Part shown: piece after piece, positions 1 through 4,833 of the stretch
Layout: each line of letters begins with the position of its first letter
Position numbering within the stretch: the stretch's first letter is position 1
From: JAZFYD01 sp036443405
GTDB taxonomy: Bacteria > Planctomycetota > PLA2
Direction of reading: 5' to 3'
DNA length: 5,085 nt
Assembly: GCA_036443405.1 (NCBI GenBank)
Contig: JAZFYD010000060.1
Location: 1 to 5,085 of the forward strand
The notes under the pieces: model-generated
What the model saw: the letters and a program-made list of their open reading frames with translations, nothing else
Databases searched by the model: none
Told to the model about the DNA's origin: nothing
Translations under genes and position numbers: made by a program

Positions 1-235
1 CATCCCAGAGAACCGGCGGGGCGAGCACCTCGTCCAGTTCGAGCTTCCACGCCGGCTCGATCTCGGTGACCAGCGGCGCCGCGGCACTCCGACCGTTGCC
101 CGAGGGGTTTCCGCCGGGGCCGGTCCAGCGCGCAGCCGGGGCAAGAGCGCCATCGAGTTCACGGCCCGGCTCCTCCGCCGGGACGGCCCCACCCCCTAGT
201 AGCGCCAAAGCTAGAAGCACGACCCACCACCGCAT
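1..235 (-). CDS. Exported protein, N-terminal part, PQQ-like beta-propeller family likely (runs off left edge)
   Basis: Reading the minus strand from ATG at 235-233 gives 78 open codons to the window edge with no stop. Residues 1-20 form a textbook Sec signal peptide: M-R, a hydrophobic core WWVVLLALALLGGG at residues 3-16, then AVPA with likely signal peptidase I cleavage after A20 (next residues EE). No cysteine follows, so it is not a lipoprotein. The mature start carries W37-T-G-P-G-G-N-P-S-G-N-G-R-S50, followed by a P-A-W-K-L-E-L segment at 61-67 and A-P-P-V-L-W-D at 72-78. This order (W..GN...GRS, then P.W, then PPV..) resembles the first blade of PQQ-binding-like beta-propeller proteins (WD40-like family) in the periplasm or outer membrane; that family call is inference from a short piece. 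The Shine-Dalgarno is weak (TAGG about 12 nt upstream). It is separated from the upstream regulator gene by 417 bp, so it is probably transcribed separately. Confidence 0.72.
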   Translation of the reverse strand, partial: MRWWVVLLALALLGGGAVPAEEPGRELDGALAPAARWTGPGGNPSGNGRSAAAPLVTEIEPAWKLELDEVLAPPVLWD

Positions 236-279
236 GCTGCGGAACAGCCTAACAGGCCGCGCGTTCAGCGGGGTTTGGG

Positions 280-308
280 GAAATAGGGCCGTTTCCCGAT
301 GGCGCCAA
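280..308 (-). promoter_or_regulatory. Possible sigma70-type promoter for the exported protein
   Basis: On the minus strand TTGGCG (308-303) is followed after exactly 17 nt by TATTTC (285-280), about 45 nt upstream of the ATG at 235. Each hexamer matches the consensus at only about three positions, so this is a spacing-supported guess rather than a firm promoter. Confidence 0.25.
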
Positions 309-391
309 CCCGGCGCTCCGCGCATTCTGTGTCGATCATCGTGTCAGCCCGTTGACCCTATCCCATATCCAGGTCTGGCGTTCTGAAGCGG

Positions 392-464
392 AGGGTGGCT
401 CCTCACCTCAGACAAAACTGCTGACGCGATGGTGAGTCGTTTCCCACCTCTGAGGAGCCACCCT
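392..464. repeat. 73-bp element with perfect 14-bp terminal inverted repeats, possible structured RNA or terminator
   Basis: AGGGTGGCTCCTCA at 392-405 is the exact reverse complement of TGAGGAGCCACCCT at 451-464, enclosing 45 nt. Inside, CTCACC (402-407) can pair with GGTGAG (431-436), and CCTCAGA (406-412) can pair with TCTGAGG (449-455). Both compete with the end of the outer stem, so alternative folds are possible. On the plus strand the right arm runs straight into a T-rich run (464-471, one C inside), as in an intrinsic terminator, but the loop is unusually long. No flanking target-site duplication is visible, which argues against a small transposon. Function unknown: an RNA with mutually exclusive folds, a bidirectional terminator, or an interspersed repeat are all possible. 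Confidence 0.6.
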
Positions 465-474
465 TCTTTTTCCT

Positions 475-530
475 TGGCTCAACGGCTAACGCCGTTCCGT
501 GTTTCTGGCTCAACGGCTAACGCCGTTGAG
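475..530. repeat. Two direct copies of a hairpin-forming 22-nt repeat
   Basis: A 22-nt unit beginning TGGCTCAACGG and ending GCCGTT occurs exactly at 475-496 and 506-527, 31 nt apart. Each copy is a hairpin: AACGGC, loop TAAC, GCCGTT. In the second copy the stem extends to 9 bp, CTCAACGGC (509-517) with GCCGTTGAG (522-530). On the minus strand both lie downstream of the response regulator and could act as transcript-end structures, but neither is followed by a T-run in that direction. They look like an interspersed palindromic (REP-like) repeat of this genome. Confidence 0.65.
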
Positions 531-580
531 GCGACGCGGGTGGACGGCTTGAGATGGGGTCCGAACTCGCGCGTCGGTCT

Positions 581-592
581 TTGGCTCAACGG
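581..592. repeat. Third, partial copy of the hairpin repeat
   Basis: TTGGCTCAACGG at 581-592 repeats the left half of the units at 475-496 and 506-527, but the right half (TAACGCCGTT) is absent. CTCAACGG at 585-592 is also the reverse complement of CCGTTGAG at 523-530, so it could pair with the second copy over a distance. It may be a decayed or truncated copy. Confidence 0.45.
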
Positions 593-652
593 ATGTTTTG
601 GCCGGATGCGCAACCCACGCACTCGCTCTGCGGCCAGAAGGGTCAAGCCCGA

Positions 653-1318
653 TTACGGCTCGACGAGGCCTTCGCGGATCGTGTAGCGGACCAACTCGAC
701 GCGGTCGTGGATGCCGAGTTTTTCCATGATCGAGGCTTGGTGGGCGTCGACGGTCTTGCGGCTTCTGTGCAAGACGTTGGCGATGTTCGTGCGGGACATG
801 CCGCGACCGATCATGCGCAGGATTTGCAGCTCGCGCGGCGTGAGGGACTTGATCTTGGCGGCGGGTTTGCCGGCGACGGTGGACGCGCCGCGGCGGGCTT
901 GAGGCAAGCCGCATCGCTCCTCGACCTCGGGGCTCATCGCGAACTCGCCGCGCGACACCTTACGCAAACCGGCGACGATGTCGTCGGGATTGTCGCCCTT
1001 GCTGAGATACCCCCACGCGCCGGCGGCCACCGCGGCCTCCAGATAGTGGTCGCGCACGTAGGCGCTCAAGAGCAACACGCGCACGTCGGGGCAGCGCTTG
1101 TGCAAATCACCGATCGCTTCGAACGGATCCGGCCCGGGCATTTCGATGTCCATCAACACCAAATCGGGTTGCCGGCGCTGCACCTCCTGCACGAGGTTCT
1201 TGGCACTCGGGAGGTGGCCGATGCACTCGAGATCCGGCTCGAGCGCGAAGCGCGCGCGCAGCCCCTCGACCAGGAACGCGTGGTCGTCCACGCACAAGAC
1301 CTTCAGCTGCTTCTTCAT
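653..1318 (-). CDS. Two-component response regulator, NarL/FixJ family (receiver + LuxR-type HTH)
   Basis: A 221-residue protein with the usual length and order of this family. The receiver domain covers about residues 5-122: acidic pocket D11-D12, phosphoacceptor D57 in LVLMDIEMPG, switch serine S85 in VLLLSAY, and conserved K107 in GYLSKGD. After a linker, a LuxR/GerE helix-turn-helix spans about 159-214 (LTPRELQILRMIGRGMSRT..., then KTVDAHQASIMEKLG), the DNA-contacting fold of the family. All phosphorelay residues are present, so it should be a working phosphorylation-dependent transcription factor. The ATG at 1318-1316 is chosen because it sits 8 nt after a strong Shine-Dalgarno (AAGGA) and begins exactly at the receiver beta-1 strand. 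The frame stays open upstream to 1522, but that 68-residue extension is arginine-rich and lies wholly inside the kinase gene. The ATG overlaps the kinase TGA (ATGA), indicating translational coupling with its cognate kinase. Target genes are not identifiable here. Confidence 0.96.
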   Translation of the reverse strand: MKKQLKVLCVDDHAFLVEGLRARFALEPDLECIGHLPSAKNLVQEVQRRQPDLVLMDIEMPGPDPFEAIGDLHKRCPDVRVLLLSAYVRDHYLEAAVAAGAWGYLSKGDNPDDIVAGLRKVSRGEFAMSPEVEERCGLPQARRGASTVAGKPAAKIKSLTPRELQILRMIGRGMSRTNIANVLHRSRKTVDAHQASIMEKLGIHDRVELVRYTIREGLVEP

Positions 1319-3492
1319 CGTTGGATTCCTTCGAGTTCCTGCACGGTGTCGCGCAGGCAGCGCCTCAGGCCCTCGAGATCCGTAGGGCCGTCGACGTACC
1401 GCACACGAGGCGCGGAGCGCGCGCCCGCGGGTCGGCCGAGCATGACCACACGGCGCGTATCGTCTTCGGCGAGAAAGCGGCGAATCGCACCGCGGTCCTG
1501 CGTGCGGGGAGCGGTCACCCACAACTCACCAGTCCCCATCGGCGCGGTCGGCTCCACGGAAACCGCATACCCCGCGGCGCGCAACATGGTGGAGACAAAC
1601 GCGGTGATGCGCCGATCGGAGAGCGAGACCATCGCGTGGCGCAACGGGTCCTCGGAGTCTCCGGCGGGTGTCGGGCGGACCGCACCGGCCGCGACCGCGG
1701 GCAGGGTCAGTTCGACAGTCGTGCCGACGCCCGGTTTCGAATCGATGCGCACGGACCCGCCGGCGGACTGGGCGACGCCGTGCACGAGCGAAAGGCCGAG
1801 GCCGGTCGAAAGACCCCGCGTCTTGCGCGTGAAAAACGGTTCCAGCGCGTGGCGCTGCACGTCGGCGCTCATGCCGTGGCCGTCGTCGGTGACCGCGAGT
1901 ATCACGGCGCGGCCCTCGTCGATCGGCCGCGCGACAACCGTCACCTCTCCCTCGCCGCCGGTCGCCTCGCCGGCGTTGACGACGAGGTTGAGCACGGCCT
2001 GGGTCAGCCGGTGGCTCTGCACGGCGACCTCGGGGAGATCGGCGGGCACCTCGGAGCGGAACGCGACACCCGTCGGCACCGCCTTCTCGAGCAGCGTGCC
2101 GACCTCGCCCCACCACCGGTCGAGGTGCGTGGATTCGGCCGACGCGTCGGGGTCGTCGGGATCGAGCGCGAACATCCGCAGGCCGTGGCTCAGCTTGCGC
2201 AGGTACTCGAGCGAGTCGCGCACACCGAGCACCTCCGCCTGCGCTTCGTCCGTCGTGCTGCGCTCGAGCGCGTCGAGCCGGCACAGTACAGGAAGCAACA
2301 GGTTCTTCATGTCGTGGCCGAGTCCGGCCGCGAGGGTGCCGATCGAAGCGAGCCGTTCGGCCTGGCGCAACTGTTCGTGAGAGGTCTCGAGCTTTTTCGT
2401 TCGCTCCTGCACGAGGCGTTCGAGGTCTTCCCGGTGCGCTTCCAACTCGCGGTCGGTCCGCGCACGCTCGATAGCGGTACCGAGGATGTTGGCGACGCCC
2501 TGCATGAAGTTGATGTCGTTGTCGGTGTAGCGGCGACGGCGCATCGAGTAGACACCGAGCGTTCCGATCGGCGACGGCCGGCCCGGAATCACGACGCACA
2601 ACCCGCTCGCGGCGACACGCTCGTTCGACGCCACCGTTTCGAACCGGCGCTCCTTGTCGAAGTCCTCGACGACGATCGGCTTGCCCAGGCGCAACGAGGT
2701 GCCCGCGTGGCTTCGCTCGGCGGGTTTGAGCGGCGGGTCGCCTTCGCGCTCGCGCAGGACGATGAACTCGACTTCCAGAATCTCGCGGCAGAGTTCGTCG
2801 ACACGCGCGAGCAGCGTGGTCATGCCGGCGGACTCCTGCAGCGCTTCGAGTCCGAGGCGCGCTACCGCCTCCTGCTGCCGCGCGCGCACGCGGAGTTCGT
2901 CCTCGATCTTCTTTCTCGCGAGAAACGGTCCGAGCGCCGCAAGCACTTCGACGAGGAACTCGACCCGCGCATCGTCCCGCGCGAGTTCCTGCTCGGCGTA
3001 AAACACCAACACCGCAAAGATGTCCGGGCCGGCACAAACCGGAATCGCGAGGGCCGCACGAAGTCCCGCAGCGCGAGCTGCGCTCTGGCGCGAGAACTGG
3101 CCACGGGGCGCCGACGTCACATCCGGCATCCATTGAGGCTCCTTGGACAGGAACACGCGCCCGGGCAGTCCGACGCCGCGCGGGAATCCGATCCGGCGCG
3201 ATGCTTCCAAAAACGGATGGAGCGAAGCCTTCACGCGCGGCCATGCGGGCCCGGGTTTCAGGATGCTGCCATCGCGGGACGCGATCCAGGACTCGGCGAA
3301 GTCCCAACCCGCGCCGATGCACGCCTTGCGCAACACCGTCGTCATTGCCTTGCGGTAGCTCTCGGCGCGACTCAGGCTGAACGTCAGCTCCTCCTGGAGC
3401 ACGCGCCGCGCCTGGTCCGTCACGCGGGGAACCGGAACGGCCTCCCCGGCCTCGAGGCGATTTTCGCTGTCTTCGGTCATGTGGCGCGACAT
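1315..3492 (-). CDS. Soluble sensor histidine kinase: GAF-GAF-HisKA-HATPase_c with degenerate receiver-like C-terminus
   Basis: A 725-residue protein with no transmembrane segment or signal peptide, so cytoplasmic. Residues about 45-190 form a GAF domain (G81-P-A-W, GVGLPGRVFLS at 106-116, GLRAALAIPVCAG at 143-155). A second, shorter GAF spans about 222-342 (KPIVVEDFDKERRF, then GLCVVIPGRP and GTLGVYS). A charged coiled-coil linker covers about 343-380. HisKA follows with H393 in AAGLGHDMKNLLLPV as phosphoacceptor. The ATPase domain shows the N-box LNLVVNAGEA (501-510), G1 DDGHGM (536-541), F-box EPFFTRKT (551-558) and G2 GLGLSLV (564-570), all intact. Residues about 617-725 look like a receiver fold without phosphorylation residues: T660 sits where the aspartate is expected, G686 at the switch position and a GP in place of KP. 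The start at 3492 has weak Shine-Dalgarno support (TAGG, 7 nt away); the ATG at residue 5 (3480) is an alternative. The stop overlaps the regulator start (ATGA), so the partner is clear. The ligand sensed by the GAF domains is unknown. Confidence 0.95.
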   Translation of the reverse strand: MSRHMTEDSENRLEAGEAVPVPRVTDQARRVLQEELTFSLSRAESYRKAMTTVLRKACIGAGWDFAESWIASRDGSILKPGPAWPRVKASLHPFLEASRRIGFPRGVGLPGRVFLSKEPQWMPDVTSAPRGQFSRQSAARAAGLRAALAIPVCAGPDIFAVLVFYAEQELARDDARVEFLVEVLAALGPFLARKKIEDELRVRARQQEAVARLGLEALQESAGMTTLLARVDELCREILEVEFIVLREREGDPPLKPAERSHAGTSLRLGKPIVVEDFDKERRFETVASNERVAASGLCVVIPGRPSPIGTLGVYSMRRRRYTDNDINFMQGVANILGTAIERARTDRELEAHREDLERLVQERTKKLETSHEQLRQAERLASIGTLAAGLGHDMKNLLLPVLCRLDALERSTTDEAQAEVLGVRDSLEYLRKLSHGLRMFALDPDDPDASAESTHLDRWWGEVGTLLEKAVPTGVAFRSEVPADLPEVAVQSHRLTQAVLNLVVNAGEATGGEGEVTVVARPIDEGRAVILAVTDDGHGMSADVQRHALEPFFTRKTRGLSTGLGLSLVHGVAQSAGGSVRIDSKPGVGTTVELTLPAVAAGAVRPTPAGDSEDPLRHAMVSLSDRRITAFVSTMLRAAGYAVSVEPTAPMGTGELWVTAPRTQDRGAIRRFLAEDDTRRVVMLGRPAGARSAPRVRYVDGPTDLEGLRRCLRDTVQELEGIQR
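1327..1331 (-). promoter_or_regulatory. Ribosome binding site of the response regulator
   Basis: AAGGA on the minus strand, inside the last codons of the kinase gene, ends 8 nt before ATG 1318-1316. It fixes the regulator start there and excludes the longer in-frame upstream extension. Confidence 0.8.
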
Positions 3493-3726
3493 CCCAATGC
3501 CTAGCGCAATCGGGACGCCCTAACGCAAGATATTACCCAACCCGCAGCGCGCGCTACGAGATGGAAGCAACTAGGGAATTCGCCTTAGGTTGGAATTGTG
3601 CTTCACAATTCCAACCTAACCTCGGCCTTTGCCTCGGCCTCAGCCTTTGCCCTCGGCCTTCGGCCTCCTCCTCCGGCCTTTGCCTCCTACCTTGAAAGGC
3701 CAAGGCCGAGGGATCGAGGCCAAGTC
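3493..3726. other. 234-bp intergenic region between aminotransferase and kinase, likely kinase promoter region
   Basis: There is no gene here. Its right part (3621-3726) is a low-complexity GGCCTT/GCCTC tract and its middle (3585-3619) a perfect inverted repeat, both listed separately. The left part, next to the kinase start, is comparatively AT-containing. On the minus strand TAATAT (3535-3530) is a good -10 hexamer 38 nt before the kinase ATG, but the sequence 17 nt upstream (CGTAGC) is not a -35 match, so a promoter is only suggested. The kinase-regulator operon probably starts transcription here, independent of the aminotransferase. Confidence 0.6.
3585..3619. repeat. Perfect 16-bp inverted repeat with 3-nt loop (hairpin or operator)
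   Basis: TTAGGTTGGAATTGTG (3585-3600) is the exact reverse complement of CACAATTCCAACCTAA (3604-3619), separated by CTT. The arms are much more AT-rich than the surroundings. In the minus-strand direction the element lies 108 nt after the aminotransferase stop and 93 nt before the kinase ATG. No T-run follows on either strand, so a simple intrinsic terminator is not well supported. It could be a factor-dependent or T-less terminator, a dimeric regulator's operator for the kinase promoter, or a palindromic intergenic repeat. Confidence 0.75.
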
Positions 3727-3748
3727 CTAGGCACGGGCCGAGGCCAAG
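3621..3748. repeat. Degenerate GGCCTTTGCCTC-type low-complexity tract with nested inverted repeats
   Basis: GGCCTTTGCCTC occurs exactly at 3624-3635 and 3675-3686, with variants between (AGCCTTTGCCCTC at 3642-3654). On the right half the motif appears inverted: CGAGGCCAAG at 3715-3724 and again at 3739-3748. The halves can pair: CCCTCGGCCTT (3650-3660) with AAGGCCGAGGG (3702-3712), and inside it GGCCTTT (3675-3681) with AAAGGCC (3695-3701), making a long imperfect hairpin. The right end overlaps the last codons of the aminotransferase. This looks like replication-slippage or interspersed repeat DNA. In the direction of aminotransferase transcription the hairpin could shape the 3' end of the mRNA. 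Confidence 0.6.
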
Positions 3749-4833
3749 GTTTGGTCGCGACTCAGCCCCCCCAACGCCTCCAACAAGGCGCGCACGCCCT
3801 CCACGGTGTGGTCCCCCATGTGGCCCACGCGGAACGTCTCGCCCTTCAGCTTGCCGTAGCCATTGCCCAGCGTGTACCCCGCGGACTTCGCGCGAGCGAT
3901 CAAATCCTTCACGTCGCGGCCGCTGTTCTTGATCGCGCTGACGGTCGGGGAGCGGTAGCTCTCCTCCACGAGGAACTCATAGCGTTGCTCGCCGGCCCAG
4001 GTGGTGACGACGGCGTGCATGTCGCTGTGGCGTTGCCAGCGGTCTTCGATTCCCTCGGCCGTGATGCGATCGAGCTGGCGCGACAGCGCATACACGAGCG
4101 GGACACACGGCGTCGCCGGTGTCTTGCCGGCCGCAAGCGCCTTCACCGTTTCCGGAAAGTCCGCGAGCAGTCCACGGCCGGGGATACCGGCGGCCCGCTC
4201 GAGCGCGCGATCGCTGACGGCGAATACACAGAGCCCGGGCGGCAGCGCAAGGCACTTCTGAGTGCCCGCGAACACGAGATCCAACCCCCACTCGTCAAAA
4301 CGAAGCTCGGCGCCCGCAAGCGCACTCACCGCATCGACCATCACGAGGGTGTCGGGCGCCACCTCGCGCACGACCCCGGCGAGTTCGCGCACCGGCGATA
4401 GCGCACCGGTGGACGTTTCGCTGTGCGTGATCGCAACGGCGTCGTAGGGTCCGTCGGTCACGAGTTTTTCGCGCAACCGATCCGGCGTGACCACCTCGCC
4501 CCAGGCGACCTCGATCGCATCCGCGTCGCGGCCGCACGCCACGCTCGACTTTTTCCAGCGTTCGGAGAACGCGCCGTTCACGAGATGCAGGCTGCGCGTC
4601 GGCACGAGGTTGCGCACCGCGGCGTCCATCAGCGCCGTCGCCGAGCAGTTGTCGAACAGTGCGGGCGCGGACGTCAGGAACAGACCCTGAAGTTTTTGGC
4701 AGACCGCTTTCACCTCGTCGACGAACCCCGCGCTTCGATGGCCGACGAGCGGCATCGACATGATCGCGCGCAGCTCCTCGTCGACCTCGACGGGTCCAGG
4801 CAGGAACAAAATGTCGTGATCGTGTTCAGTCAC
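3727..4833 (-). CDS. PLP-dependent class V aminotransferase, probable phosphoserine (or alanine/serine-glyoxylate type) aminotransferase
   Basis: A 368-residue protein, normal length for the class V serine-pyruvate/alanine-glyoxylate group. It begins with the diagnostic FLPGPVEV (10-17) and GHRS (31-34). The cofactor site is intact: N62-C-S-A-T-A region for phosphate contacts, HSETSTG (137-143), D167 in MVDAVSAL for the pyridine nitrogen, and Schiff-base lysine K193 in AGTQKCLALPPGL. TPATP (238-242) and FRVGHMGD (335-342) complete the family signature. The enzyme moves an amino group between an amino acid and an oxo acid in the cytoplasm. The adjoining phosphatase resembling phosphoserine phosphatase makes 3-phosphohydroxypyruvate to phosphoserine the favoured reaction, but this branch also includes serine- and alanine-glyoxylate enzymes, so the substrate is inference. 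The start is GTG (4833-4831), overlapping the phosphatase stop by 8 nt, with GGAG 10 nt upstream; the next ATG (residue 25) would remove the N-terminal motif. The last residues (LASARA) are encoded within the low-complexity tract. Confidence 0.94.
   Translation of the reverse strand: MTEHDHDILFLPGPVEVDEELRAIMSMPLVGHRSAGFVDEVKAVCQKLQGLFLTSAPALFDNCSATALMDAAVRNLVPTRSLHLVNGAFSERWKKSSVACGRDADAIEVAWGEVVTPDRLREKLVTDGPYDAVAITHSETSTGALSPVRELAGVVREVAPDTLVMVDAVSALAGAELRFDEWGLDLVFAGTQKCLALPPGLCVFAVSDRALERAAGIPGRGLLADFPETVKALAAGKTPATPCVPLVYALSRQLDRITAEGIEDRWQRHSDMHAVVTTWAGEQRYEFLVEESYRSPTVSAIKNSGRDVKDLIARAKSAGYTLGNGYGKLKGETFRVGHMGDHTVEGVRALLEALGGLSRDQTLASARA

Larger units (their letters stand above)
236..652. 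other. 417-bp intergenic region with structured repeats, no convincing gene
   Basis: This lies between the stop of the response regulator (653) and the start of the exported protein (235). I see no reading frame on either strand with a recognisable product. From right to left it holds a partial repeat core at 581-592, two hairpin repeats at 475-530, a 73-bp element with perfect terminal inverted repeats at 392-464, and a weak promoter candidate for the next gene. The stretch 593-652, just downstream of the regulator stop, shows no stem followed by a T-run, so the regulator's terminator is not obvious. The hairpins at 475-530 are the nearest candidates. Confidence 0.7.

Noticed and set aside
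392..464. Miniature inverted-repeat transposable element
   Set aside because: The terminal repeats fit, but no direct target-site duplication flanks 392 or 464 and the element is very short.
429..686. 85-residue plus-strand frame in the intergenic region
   Set aside because: It translates through the inverted repeat and both hairpin repeats and ends inside the antisense of the regulator. The sequence looks random.
510..914. 134-residue minus-strand frame overlapping the regulator C-terminus
   Set aside because: It is out of frame with the well-supported HTH-coding region, arginine-rich, and ends in the repeats.
1319..1522. 68-residue N-terminal extension of the response regulator
   Set aside because: The frame is open, but the extension lies inside the kinase gene, is arginine-rich, and the ATG at 1318 has a strong Shine-Dalgarno and starts at the receiver domain.
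554..2380. 608-residue open frame on the plus strand
   Set aside because: It lies antisense to the response regulator and the kinase C-terminal half. Its composition turns serine/arginine-rich and it has no recognisable domain.
1321..3504. 727-residue open frame on the plus strand, covering the kinase gene
   Set aside because: It is the exact antisense of a kinase with all catalytic motifs intact. The product is arginine-, alanine- and histidine-rich with no domain pattern, as expected from high-GC codon bias.
3594..3610. Resemblance of the palindrome core (AATTGTG...CACAATT) to a lac operator
   Set aside because: The half-sites are similar, but the centre is three bases instead of the spacing LacI needs, and no LacI-type regulator is present. 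A chance likeness is more probable.
3598..4401. 267-residue plus-strand frame starting in the palindrome
   Set aside because: Its first part translates the low-complexity tract and the rest is antisense to the aminotransferase. No Shine-Dalgarno or family match is visible.
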